NCBI RefSeq assembly: GCF_021412625.1
Contig: NZ_JAKCFI010000001.1
Coordinates: forward strand, 806,001-870,000
DNA: 64,000 nt
Source of the DNA: Myxococcus stipitatus
GTDB taxonomy: Bacteria > Myxococcota > Myxococcia > Myxococcales > Myxococcaceae
Reading direction: 5' to 3'
The position numbers were made by a program, and so were the translations under genes. Positions 52,325-60,932 of this stretch are shown piece after piece. How positions within the stretch are numbered: position 1 is the stretch's first letter; every line of letters starts with the position of its first letter. The notes under the pieces were generated by a model. It was not told the DNA's origin, did not search any database, and saw only the letters and a program-made list of their open reading frames with translations.

Positions 52325-54834
52325 CACTTCACCCTCCGGCCGATGCGGCCGTCTTCCACGGCGTCGGCGATGGGCGTCGCCGACGGGTTCGTGCAGAAGT
52401 TTCGCAGCTGCTGCGTCACGGTGCCGCACACCGGGTTGGTCCCAGCGAGGACCTCGCGGCAGTCGCAGCGGCCGGTGTACGGGCCGGGGGACTCCGCGCA
52501 CGCCGCCTGGGCCTCCGCCACGGTGGAGACGCCGGGGATGTCGCAGCCCGCCGGGTTGTAGCCGCGCGAGGCCAGGTCCGCGCAGGTGCACTGGCCCACC
52601 TGCTTGGCCGCGATGCAGGCCGCCCGGGCCTGCTCCGGCGTGGTGACCTCCGCCACGCCGCAGTGGCTGGGGTCGAAGCCGTTGCGCAGCAGGTCGCCGC
52701 AGCTGCAGCTGCCCACCTTCGCGTCCAGCTCGTTCTCGTAGTCCTGCATCTCGCGGCAGGCGGCCTTCAGGCGATCGTTCACCACCCACTGGCCGTTGAC
52801 GAGGCTGCCGCAGCGCTGGCCGTCCGCCTTGTTGCCGCGCGTGGCGTAGCCCGCGTTGATGTCGTCGCAGGTGCAGAAGTCCTGCATGTAGCCGATGAGC
52901 GAGTCACGCAGCGAGATGCCCGTCTCCTGGCGCGTGGTGTTGCGCTTGAGCACGTTGAAGCCCGAGCCGCCCTTGGCGATGTAGTCGTTGACCGCCACGC
53001 GGTAGGTGCCGAACGGGTTGAGCGGCTTGCCGCCGATCTGGATGTCCGTGCCCGGGTTGGCGTAGCAGCGGCCCTCGCCCGGGGCCGTCGTCTCGTCCTC
53101 GATGCACTGCCAGGCGGCGTGGCCCTCGCGGTTCTCCGAGGGGCAGTCCGCGGCGGCGAGCGCCTTCTTGCAGGGGATGCGCAGGTCGTTGAGCTGCACC
53201 TGGGCGCAGTCCATGGTGAACTTCGCGCCGGAGATCTGCGCCTGGCTCACGCAGCCGCGCTCGCTGGAGCGCTCGGCCACGAAGTCGAACATCTCCTGCA
53301 TCTCCTTGCCGGACAGGTACATGATGTTGATGGTGTTCTCGAACGGGAACACGTTGAACATCGACTCCTGGGAGACGACGCCGGCGTAGAGGTTGTCGCG
53401 GATGCCCAGCGAGTTGGTGAGGGCCATCTGCGCCTCGACGCGGCGGCGCTTGCGCATGGAGTCCGCGGCGATGTTGCCCAGCGGGGAGTCACCGCCCGTG
53501 GAGTTATTGCGGCGCGCCACGTCCGTGGGCGCGTAGGCGAAGATGTTGGTCAGCTGCAGCCGCATGTCCATGCCGATGATGTAGGGCTGCAGCAGGTGGG
53601 TGGTCTGCCGGTCCTCCTGCTCCTTGCACGCGTCGATGGCCGCGCGCACCGCCGGGGTGGAGATGAACTGGCCGTCCTCCCAGAAGATGGACGAGTCGTA
53701 GCGGTAGGCGCGCATGGCGTCGTTGCACCACAGGCCGTCGATGGGGAACGCGCGGTAGTCCTGGCTGATGACCTCGCCGCCCTCGCCCTCGCCCCGGTGC
53801 TCGGGCATCTTCACGACCAGCTCCAGCCGGCCCACGTACTTGGCGAAGGCGCCGGAGTGGGAGAGCACGACCTTGCGGCCGCTGGGGTCGGTGAGCAGCT
53901 GCGGCGGGTTGAGCACCACGTGCAGGTGGCCGCCGAGGATGACGTCCACGCCGGAGACGCCCGGGATGAACACGCGGACGACGGAGTTCTCCTCGCCCTC
54001 CGGACCGAACCACTCCAGCACCTGCCACGGGCTGTGCTCCCGGCGGATGAAGGAGCGAGCGCGGCCGTACTCGTAATAGGCCTCGTAGCCCTGGATGACG
54101 TCCTGGTCCTCCGTGAGGCCCAGGTGGCTGACGATGACGATGAGGTCCGTCACCGGGCGCAGCAGGCCCACGTAGGCGCGGACGACCTCGTTCTGCTCCA
54201 GGGGGGTGGCCTGCAGGCTGTTGCCACCCTCGACGATGGAGTTGAGCGAGGAGATGTTCGCCATGCCGATGACGCCCACCCGCAGGCCCTTGATGTTGCG
54301 GATGGTGTACGGCGCGGTCTCCAGCGCCGTCTCGTTGCTGCCGTTCTGCCGCCAGTCGTTCCACTGGTAGTTGGCGGCCAGCAGGGGGAAGGAGGCGTAG
54401 CGCTTGGCCTGCTCGGTGAAGTTGAGCGCGCCCGCGTCGAACTCGTGGTTGCCCACCACGGCCGCGTCCAGGCGGGCCTGGGACAGGAACCGGAACTCCA
54501 CCTCGCCCGTGTTGAGGTTGAAGATGGGGGCGCCCTGGAAGCAGTCACCCGAATCGAGGTGGATGACCCGGTCGCCCTTCTCGCGCTCGCGCTTGAGCAG
54601 CGCCGCGATACGGGTGGCGCCACCGAACGGGCCGGCCTCCGGGACGAGTCCCAGGTCCTGGTCCGTCTTCAGCGGCGCGAAGTCGTAGGGGATGAGGCGG
54701 GAGTGGATGTCAGAGGTATGGAGGAGCGTCAGGCGCACCTCCTGCCCCTCGAGGTTGTAGTCCTGGCCTTCCACCACTGGCATGCACGAGGCAGTGGCCA
54801 GGGCGCAGATGAGGCCGAGCAGAAGGCGACGCAT
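52324..54834 (-). CDS. 5'-nucleotidase-family metallophosphoesterase with a cysteine-rich tail
   Basis: The 836-residue exported protein (lipobox-like ATASC, Cys17) has the UshA/5'-nucleotidase architecture. The dimetal motifs are intact: HTSDIHSR, DSGDCFQG, GNHEFD, VSHLG and GGHLHV. The substrate-binding C-domain shows GDSPLGNIAADSMR, FPFENTINIMYLSGKEM and VAVNDYIAKGGSGFNVLK. It should hydrolyse nucleotides or similar phosphoesters outside the cytoplasm. Beyond the domain, residues about 652-836 carry four units of the form CxC-(D/E)-(L/I/V), later Gly/Pro, then Cys, near 654, 710, 749 and 790, not normal for UshA. The ATG at 54834 places the lipoprotein signal first. Confidence 0.88.
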   Translation of the reverse strand: MRRLLLGLICALATASCMPVVEGQDYNLEGQEVRLTLLHTSDIHSRLIPYDFAPLKTDQDLGLVPEAGPFGGATRIAALLKREREKGDRVIHLDSGDCFQGAPIFNLNTGEVEFRFLSQARLDAAVVGNHEFDAGALNFTEQAKRYASFPLLAANYQWNDWRQNGSNETALETAPYTIRNIKGLRVGVIGMANISSLNSIVEGGNSLQATPLEQNEVVRAYVGLLRPVTDLIVIVSHLGLTEDQDVIQGYEAYYEYGRARSFIRREHSPWQVLEWFGPEGEENSVVRVFIPGVSGVDVILGGHLHVVLNPPQLLTDPSGRKVVLSHSGAFAKYVGRLELVVKMPEHRGEGEGGEVISQDYRAFPIDGLWCNDAMRAYRYDSSIFWEDGQFISTPAVRAAIDACKEQEDRQTTHLLQPYIIGMDMRLQLTNIFAYAPTDVARRNNSTGGDSPLGNIAADSMRKRRRVEAQMALTNSLGIRDNLYAGVVSQESMFNVFPFENTINIMYLSGKEMQEMFDFVAERSSERGCVSQAQISGAKFTMDCAQVQLNDLRIPCKKALAAADCPSENREGHAAWQCIEDETTAPGEGRCYANPGTDIQIGGKPLNPFGTYRVAVNDYIAKGGSGFNVLKRNTTRQETGISLRDSLIGYMQDFCTCDDINAGYATRGNKADGQRCGSLVNGQWVVNDRLKAACREMQDYENELDAKVGSCSCGDLLRNGFDPSHCGVAEVTTPEQARAACIAAKQVGQCTCADLASRGYNPAGCDIPGVSTVAEAQAACAESPGPYTGRCDCREVLAGTNPVCGTVTQQLRNFCTNPSATPIADAVEDGRIGRRVK

Positions 54835-54975
54835 CAGGAAATTCCGTGTTCCGGTAGGACTGCAGAAGTAGAGCGCGCGCAAGGTAGAGGATTGGACACT
54901 GAGGGGCAAGCAACGCCGCCATGGCATCCCCTACTCGCACTGCGCGGGAAGTCTACTCCAGGAGAGAATGAAGAC

Positions 54976-55656
54976 ATGGGCCAGAGCCATTCCAGTGTGA
55001 CTGACATCGAGATCATCGAGGATTTCTCGGCGACGGCGCGGTGCGACGAGGGCTTCCTGCGAGTGAAGCGGCTGCGCTGTCGCAACCGGCGCGCGGACGG
55101 GACGTCATCACCCGTGTATCGAGTGGACGTGGTGGACCGGCCCCGGTTGGACGCGGTGGCGGTGCTCGTCTATCGACGCGGTGCGGCGGGACTGGAGGTG
55201 TTGACGCGGATGAACCTGCGGCCCGCGGCGTACTTCCGGAAGGAGCAGCGGGACGCGATGACGGTGCCGGATCCGGCGGCGGGCTACCTGCGGGTGGAGG
55301 AGATCGTCGCGGGGCTGCTGGAGCCGGAGGACAAGGGGGAGCCGGGGCTGCGGCGGCGGGCGGCGGAGGAGGTGCGGGAGGAGGCGGGGTACCGGGTGCG
55401 GCCGGAGGACATCCAGTTGTTGGGGGGGGCGTTCTTCCTGGCGCCGGGCATCCTTTCGGAGAAGGTGTTCCCGGCGGCGGTGGACGTGACGGAGGTGGCG
55501 CAGGAGGAGCCGGAGGGAGACGGCTCGCCATTGGAGGAGGGGACGCTGCTGCGCTGGCGGCCGGTCATGGAGGTGTTGGAGGCGTGCCGGCGCGGTGACA
55601 TCCCCGACGCGAAGACGGAGGTCGCGCTCACGAGGTTGCTCGCCCGTCAGGGATGA
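54976..55656 (+). CDS. Nudix hydrolase
   Basis: The 226-residue product has a Nudix domain at about residues 40-200. The box ends EEVREEAGYRV near residue 135, keeping the metal-binding E-E pair and the AGY segment but with Glu in the place of the usual first Arg of REUxEE. A downstream FFLAPGILSEKVFPAAVDV stretch resembles ADP-ribose or sugar-nucleotide pyrophosphatases. The start has AGGAGAGA about ten bases upstream of the ATG at 54976. It is divergent from the phosphoesterase operon, about 140 bases apart. Substrate unknown. Confidence 0.85.
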   Translation: MGQSHSSVTDIEIIEDFSATARCDEGFLRVKRLRCRNRRADGTSSPVYRVDVVDRPRLDAVAVLVYRRGAAGLEVLTRMNLRPAAYFRKEQRDAMTVPDPAAGYLRVEEIVAGLLEPEDKGEPGLRRRAAEEVREEAGYRVRPEDIQLLGGAFFLAPGILSEKVFPAAVDVTEVAQEEPEGDGSPLEEGTLLRWRPVMEVLEACRRGDIPDAKTEVALTRLLARQG

Positions 55657-55730
55657 CGCGGGGTTCCTCCGGGCCCCGTGCCGGGGTAGGGTGCGCGGCG
55701 TCTGACGTTCACCACTGACGAGGTCGCTGC

Positions 55731-57188
55731 ATGTCGTCGCTGCCGCCGTGGCTGGCCAACCTGTTGCCCATCCTCATCCTCCTGGGCGCCATCTCGCTCG
55801 TGCTGGCGCGGCTGCCCAAGGTGGAGCTGGGCCACACCGACGCGTTCCGGCGCCGGCGCTTCTTCAACTGGTTCCCGCTGGGGATGACGTACGCGTTCCT
55901 CTACATGGGGCGCTACAACCTCAACGAAGCCACCAGCGCGATGAAGAGCCACCTGTCCAACGCGGACTTCGGCACCATCTTCTTCTGGGGGACGCTCGTC
56001 TACGGCTCGGCCTTCCTCCTCAACGGGCCGCTGACGGACCGGCTCGGCGGGCGCAAGACCATCCTGTTGTCGGCGGCGGGGTCGTCCGCGGCCAACGTGG
56101 CCATGGGCTTCGTCGTCTACAAGGTGCTGACGGATGGCTGGGTGCCGCCCGGTGGGCTCGTGGTGACGATGTCCGTGCTCTACGCCGTCAACATGTACTT
56201 CCAGAGCTTCGGCGCGGTCTCCATCGTCAAGGTGAACGCGTCCTGGTTCCACGTGCGCGAGCGCGGCCAGCTGGGCGGCGTGTTCGGCATCCTCATCTCG
56301 CTGGGCGTCTACTTCGCCTATGACTGGAGCCGCTTCATCAGCAAGGCGGCGCCCACGTACTGGGTGTTCTTCGTTCCGGCGGCCATCCTCGCGGCCTTCG
56401 TGGTGCTGGACTTCTTCGTCATCCGCGACACGCCGGGCCAGACGGGGCACCCGGACTTCGACACGGCGGACGCGTCCAGCGGCGACACGGGCAGCGCGAG
56501 CGTCTGGGACGTGTTCGTGAAGATGGTGACCAACCGCACCATCGTCATCATCCTGCTGGTGGAGTTCTGCAGCGGCTTCATGCGCAACGTCATCATGCAG
56601 TGGTACCCCAAGTTCGCGAAGGCGACGGGCATCGGCGAGACGTTCGTCGCGGCCAACTGGGGCATGCTGCTGTGCGTGGCGGGCATCACCGGCGGCATGT
56701 TCGCCGGCGTCATCAGCGACCGCGTGTTCGACTCGCGCCGCGGGCCCGTCTCCGCGGTGCTCTACGCGGGCATGTCCACGGGCGCCGTGGCCGCGCTGTT
56801 CCTGCTCGGCAGCCCCGCGCTCGGCTGGACGGTCATCTTCATGTCCCTGTGCGTCATCGGCGTGCACGGCATGCTGTCCGGCACGGCGAGCATGGACTTC
56901 GGCGGCAAGAAGAACGCGGGGCTGGCGGTGGGCATCATCGACGGCGCCGTCTACGCGGGCACGGCGCTGCAATCCATCCTGCTGGGCTCCATCCTCCCCA
57001 AGGGCGAGCTGGCCAAGGACCCGGCCAACTGGGGCAACTGGCCCCTGGCCATGCTCCCCCTGTCCTTCGCGGGATTGTTGCTGGCCACACGGGTCTGGAA
57101 CGCGAAGCCGCAGCCCAAGGGGCAGCCGGTGGCGACGCCGCAGGTCGCCGCGGCGGCGCAGGCTCCCAGGACCGGCACCGGCGGCTGA
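55731..57188 (+). CDS. MFS transporter of the organophosphate antiporter type
   Basis: The 485-residue protein has twelve predicted membrane helices in two six-helix halves. The sequence near residues 50-60, LGMTYAFLYMGRYNLNEA, and the LNGPLTDRLGGRK loop after the second or third helix resemble the GlpT/UhpT (organophosphate:phosphate antiporter) family, in which a conserved Arg in helix 1 binds phosphate; the Arg of YMGRYN fits that place. It should exchange a phosphorylated metabolite for phosphate, or hold a related function. A Pro/Gln/Ala-rich tail follows the last helix. A strong hairpin follows the stop. Confidence 0.82.
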   Translation: MSSLPPWLANLLPILILLGAISLVLARLPKVELGHTDAFRRRRFFNWFPLGMTYAFLYMGRYNLNEATSAMKSHLSNADFGTIFFWGTLVYGSAFLLNGPLTDRLGGRKTILLSAAGSSAANVAMGFVVYKVLTDGWVPPGGLVVTMSVLYAVNMYFQSFGAVSIVKVNASWFHVRERGQLGGVFGILISLGVYFAYDWSRFISKAAPTYWVFFVPAAILAAFVVLDFFVIRDTPGQTGHPDFDTADASSGDTGSASVWDVFVKMVTNRTIVIILLVEFCSGFMRNVIMQWYPKFAKATGIGETFVAANWGMLLCVAGITGGMFAGVISDRVFDSRRGPVSAVLYAGMSTGAVAALFLLGSPALGWTVIFMSLCVIGVHGMLSGTASMDFGGKKNAGLAVGIIDGAVYAGTALQSILLGSILPKGELAKDPANWGNWPLAMLPLSFAGLLLATRVWNAKPQPKGQPVATPQVAAAAQAPRTGTGG

Positions 57189-57209
57189 TGGCCGTGTGGA
57201 CCGCCCGAC

Positions 57210-57236
57210 GTCACGGGGGTGTCACTCCCCCGTGAC
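57210..57236. terminator. Perfect 10-bp stem hairpin after the MFS gene
   Basis: GTCACGGGGG (57210-57219) pairs with CCCCCGTGAC (57227-57236) around a seven-base loop. It is 22 bases past the MFS stop and 19 bases before the next start codon, so it is either a terminator or an operator of the downstream gene. Confidence 0.55.
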
Positions 57237-57254
57237 AGGGTTGTGACGTAGAGT

Positions 57255-58820
57255 GTGGACGTGTCCCAGGCATCCGCGCCACTGCAAAGCCGCTTCGAGG
57301 TCCACGACCGGAAGCAGTTCGAGATCAAGCTCGAGTACCAGCCCTCGGGGGCGGACGAGACGCGCTACCTCGTGGAGGCGCACCTGTTCCTGCCGGGGAG
57401 CCTGAACATCGACGCGGAGACGTACCCCCGCGCGGACTTCTACGCGGACATCCACAACTACGTGCGCTTCAAGACGCCGGTGATGGGCGTGGAGGAGCTG
57501 CTCTCGTCGGACACCTCGCCGCTGGTGCGGCTGGAGGCGTGGCTGCGCACGGGGATTGGGGCGGAGCAGGACGTCGTCTACCAGGCGAAGCTGTTGTCGT
57601 GCGTGCTGCGCGGGGCGCTGCGCCGCTTCGCCACGGGCGTGGAGTCGCGCTGCGAGGGGGTGGTGGCGTCGCCCGCGGAGGCGTGCTCGACGCTGGAGGC
57701 GGACGTCCTGGCGATGCAGAGGGGCGTCACGCAGGTGCTGGAGCGCTTCCGCGCGTGGCTGCGCGCGGTGGGGGACCTGCGGCTGCAGGAGAAGTCGCGC
57801 GCGTCGCTGCGGCTGGTGGACGAGTACGTGAGCCTGCTGGTGGAGAACGGCTTCCGGCGCTCGGTGGCGGACATGAAGGCGCTGCCGCGCGGCGAGCCCT
57901 GGATGGCGCTGCGCAAGGGGCTGATGGAGGCGGTGCTGCGCGAGGAGGCGTACCGCAAGGAGCACCGGCTGCGCAGCGTGCTCAGCCCCACGGGGGACAA
58001 CGAGGAGTACATCCAGCGGCTGGGCGCGCTGAAGAAGTTCTGCATGAACGTGCTGTTCCTGTCGTCGCGGCGACGGCAGAAGCGGCAGGGGTGGGAGGAG
58101 ATCCTCTTCGCGCTGGCGGCGGGCATCGCCATGGCGTTCGCCACGGCGGTGGCGTTGTGGGCGCAGATCCGCTTCACGCAGGTGAGCCTCAACTTCTTCC
58201 TCATCGCCGTGGTCGGCTACATGATGAAGGACCGCATCAAGGAGGGCCTGCGGCGGCTGCTCAGCCGGGTGGCGGCGACGCACCTGTCCGACCGGACGGC
58301 GGACCTGGTGGACCCGGTGACGGGGCGCACCATCGGCACGTGCGAGGAGCGCGTGGACTACAACCCCAAGGTGCCCGACTCCGTGAGCGCGCTGCGCCAC
58401 CAGGACGACTTCCTCACGGTGTCCCAGGGGGAGCTGTCGGAGACGGTCATCCGCTACCGCAAGAACATCGACCTGGACGCGCGCCTGCTGCCGCGCTCGG
58501 AGCGGGGCCTGTCCGGCGTGACGGACATCCTGCGGCTCAACGTGGGGCGCTTCCTGCGGGACATGGACGAGCCCGAGCTGGCGCTGGAGTACGTGGACCT
58601 GGCGGACCTGTCCGTGGGGCACATCCGCGGCACCAAGCGCTATCCGGTGGACGTGGTCTTCCGCTTCACGGTGGAGGAGGAGGAGACGGACCGGAAGCAG
58701 GAGACCGTCGAGCTGGTGCGGCTGGTGCTGGACCGCAATGGCATCCAGCGGATGCAGCGCTTCTCGGAGGCCTCGCAGGGGACGCCTCCCGGGCCCATGC
58801 CCTGGCAGTCGGCCGCCTGA
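57255..58820 (+). CDS. Large membrane-associated protein of unknown function
   Basis: The 521-residue product has a soluble N-terminal region of about 280 residues, one or two membrane segments at about 283-330 (ILFALAAGIAMAFATAVALWA and NFFLIAVVGYMM), and a soluble C-terminal region of about 190 residues. The N-terminal part is mostly helical and charged; the C-terminal part is beta-rich. There is no recognisable catalytic motif. The start is a GTG at 57255, with a second GTG at 57261 possible. I do not recognise a family. It may be a cytoplasm-facing membrane scaffold. Confidence 0.72.
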   Translation: MDVSQASAPLQSRFEVHDRKQFEIKLEYQPSGADETRYLVEAHLFLPGSLNIDAETYPRADFYADIHNYVRFKTPVMGVEELLSSDTSPLVRLEAWLRTGIGAEQDVVYQAKLLSCVLRGALRRFATGVESRCEGVVASPAEACSTLEADVLAMQRGVTQVLERFRAWLRAVGDLRLQEKSRASLRLVDEYVSLLVENGFRRSVADMKALPRGEPWMALRKGLMEAVLREEAYRKEHRLRSVLSPTGDNEEYIQRLGALKKFCMNVLFLSSRRRQKRQGWEEILFALAAGIAMAFATAVALWAQIRFTQVSLNFFLIAVVGYMMKDRIKEGLRRLLSRVAATHLSDRTADLVDPVTGRTIGTCEERVDYNPKVPDSVSALRHQDDFLTVSQGELSETVIRYRKNIDLDARLLPRSERGLSGVTDILRLNVGRFLRDMDEPELALEYVDLADLSVGHIRGTKRYPVDVVFRFTVEEEETDRKQETVELVRLVLDRNGIQRMQRFSEASQGTPPGPMPWQSAA

Positions 58821-58875
58821 GGCGGACGGTTTCGGCGGCATCGGCGGGCGGGCGCGGGTAGTCTTCGCCGCGCCC

Positions 58876-59622
58876 ATGTCCCAAGAAGACTTCAAGAAGC
58901 GCATCCGCGACGACTGGCGCGACAGCCTGCGGGCCGTCCTGGAGAGGGCCCGCTCGCTCGGCGCCCAGGCCGTGCTGGCGTTCGACCTGGACTCCACCCT
59001 CTTCGACAACCGCCACCGCCAGGCCCGCATCCTGCGGGAATACGGGGAGGCCCACGGCGTGCCGCTGCTGGCCGCCTGCGCGCCGGACCACTGGTCCTCC
59101 GGCTGGGACATGCGCGACGCGATGCGCGCCTGCGGGCTGGAAGCCGCGCAGGTGGAGGCGCACTTCCCGGAGGCCCGGCGCTTCTGGGCCCAGCGCTTCT
59201 TCACCAACGAGTACTGCGTGGACGACGGGGCCATCGAGGGCGCCGCCGCCTTCACGCACGCGGTGGTCGCCACGGGGGCGAGGCTCGTCTACGTCACCGG
59301 CCGCCACGAGGGGATGCGCGAGGGCTCCGTCGGGTGCATGCGCCGTCACGGGCTGGTCACCCCGGACGACACCCGGGCGCTGCTCATCATGAAGCCCACC
59401 CTCCAGGAGGACGACGATGCCTTCAAGCGGGAGGCCCACGCGAGGCTGGGTCGGCTGGGCACCGTGGTGGCCGCCTTCGACAACGAGCCCACCCACGCCA
59501 ACGACTACCGGCGGCGCTTCCCGGAGGCCACCGTGATTCATCTCGCGACGGATCATTCCGGTCGACCCGTCGCGTTGCTGGACGGCATCATCACGGTGCC
59601 GCATTTCACGCTCGTTGCCTGA
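58876..59622 (+). CDS. HAD-superfamily hydrolase
   Basis: The 248-residue cytoplasmic protein has the HAD nucleophile motif DLDSTLFDN (first Asp near residue 37), a second motif with the threonine of VYVTGRHEG near residue 139, a Lys in the MKPTLQEDD segment and the acidic motif FDNEPTHAND near 200. The four motifs together indicate a phosphatase or phosphotransferase. The cap is short. The substrate cannot be read from sequence. The ATG at 58876 is the best start because the first helix precedes the nucleophile strand by the usual distance. Confidence 0.85.
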   Translation: MSQEDFKKRIRDDWRDSLRAVLERARSLGAQAVLAFDLDSTLFDNRHRQARILREYGEAHGVPLLAACAPDHWSSGWDMRDAMRACGLEAAQVEAHFPEARRFWAQRFFTNEYCVDDGAIEGAAAFTHAVVATGARLVYVTGRHEGMREGSVGCMRRHGLVTPDDTRALLIMKPTLQEDDDAFKREAHARLGRLGTVVAAFDNEPTHANDYRRRFPEATVIHLATDHSGRPVALLDGIITVPHFTLVA

Positions 59623-59669
59623 CGCACCGCGCCTGGGAAGTCCGGCGTGTCCGGAGGGTTTGAAAGGCT

Positions 59670-59697
59670 TTGAAGTCCCCCTGCCGCGCGCTATGAG
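59670..59697 (+). promoter_or_regulatory. Candidate promoter of the pyruvate dehydrogenase genes
   Basis: TTGAAG at 59670-59675 and TATGAG at 59692-59697 are 16 bases apart, about 44 bases before the E1 alpha start. Each box matches the sigma-70 consensus at four of six positions. Confidence 0.4.
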
Positions 59698-59740
59698 GCG
59701 CTCGGCGTCCGCCGCCCCGAAGAGAGGAGGGGCGGCCAGC

Positions 59741-60880
59741 ATGGAGGCACTCGCGGTGGCCAGCCCGTACTCGAAGGACCTGCTGTTGACGATGTACCGG
59801 AAGATGTACCTCATCCGCCGTTTCGAGGAGCGCGCGGGCCAGCAGTACACGCTGGGGAAGATCGCCGGCTTCTGTCACCTGTACATCGGCCAGGAGGCGG
59901 TGGCGGTCGGCCCCATCGAGGCCATCCGGACGGACGACTACATGCTCAGCGCCTACCGCGACCACGGCCAGCCCCTGGCGCGCGGCAGCGACGCGGGCAT
60001 GGTGATGGCGGAGCTGTTCGGCCGGGGGACCGGCTACAGCAAGGGCAAGGGCGGCTCGATGCACATCTTCGACATCGAGCACCACTTCTACGGCGGCTAC
60101 GGCATCGTCGGCGGGCAGATTCCGCTGGCGGCCGGCATGGCCTTCGCCAGCCGCTACCGCAACGAGGACCGCGTGACGGTCTGCTACTTCGGCGACGCGG
60201 CGGCCAACCAGGGCGCGCTCCACGAGACGTTCAACATCGCGTCGAAGTGGAAGCTGCCGGTCATCTACATCTGCGAGAACAACCGCTACGGCATGGGCAC
60301 GGCCATCTCCCGCACGTCGGCGGTGCCGGAGATCTACAAGCGCGCCAGCGCGTACGACATGCGCGGCGAGCCGGTGGACGGCATGGACGTGCTGAAGATG
60401 TACGAGGCCGTGAAGGACGCCGCCGCGTGGTGCCGCGCGGGCAAGGGCCCGGTGCTGCTGGAGGCGAACACGTACCGCTTCCGCGGCCACTCGATGGCGG
60501 ACCCCGCCACCTACCGCAGCAAGAGCGAGGTGGAGGAGGAGCGCAAGAACGACCCCATCCCGAAGCTGCGCGAGTACACCCTGAAGCAGGGGCTGGCCGT
60601 GGACGCGGACTTCGAGCGCATCGAGGAGGAAGTGAAGGCGCAGGTGGACGCCGCGGTGAAGTTCGCGGACGAGTCCCCGGAGCCGAGCCTCGACGAGCTG
60701 TGGCGCGACACCATCGTCGAGCCGGGCGAGGAGGACGTGCGCCCGCGCGAGCGCGTGCTGGGTGTCAAGGTGACGAACTGGCCGAAGTACCCGAGCGGCC
60801 AGGAGCTGAAGGTGACGTGGGACCTGGAGCCCCGCGAGCAGGCCGACCTGGCCGACAAGAAGGCGGGCCTGAGCCACTAG
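59741..60880 (+). CDS. pdhA: Pyruvate dehydrogenase E1 component, alpha subunit
   Basis: With E1 beta this subunit decarboxylates pyruvate using thiamine diphosphate and passes the acetyl group to lipoyl-E2. The 379-residue product has the ThDP motif GDAAANQGALHETFN to CENN, the phosphorylation-loop-like YRFRGHSMADPATYRSK, and the FCHLYIGQEAVAVG segment. The ATG at 59741 follows GAGAGGAGG by about ten bases; a start at 59693 is possible. The E1 beta gene follows after 52 bases. This is the two-subunit form of E1, not the single-chain AceE type of enteric bacteria. Confidence 0.95.
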   Translation: MEALAVASPYSKDLLLTMYRKMYLIRRFEERAGQQYTLGKIAGFCHLYIGQEAVAVGPIEAIRTDDYMLSAYRDHGQPLARGSDAGMVMAELFGRGTGYSKGKGGSMHIFDIEHHFYGGYGIVGGQIPLAAGMAFASRYRNEDRVTVCYFGDAAANQGALHETFNIASKWKLPVIYICENNRYGMGTAISRTSAVPEIYKRASAYDMRGEPVDGMDVLKMYEAVKDAAAWCRAGKGPVLLEANTYRFRGHSMADPATYRSKSEVEEERKNDPIPKLREYTLKQGLAVDADFERIEEEVKAQVDAAVKFADESPEPSLDELWRDTIVEPGEEDVRPRERVLGVKVTNWPKYPSGQELKVTWDLEPREQADLADKKAGLSH

Positions 60881-60932
60881 CGCTCCCGCCCCTCACCCAA
60901 CCCTTTTTCCTGATTCCGAGTCGGAGCCGACG

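Noticed and set aside
52663-54975. Plus-strand open frame upstream of the Nudix start
   Set aside because: It is antisense to the phosphoesterase gene; only the part from 54976 has Nudix character and a ribosome site.
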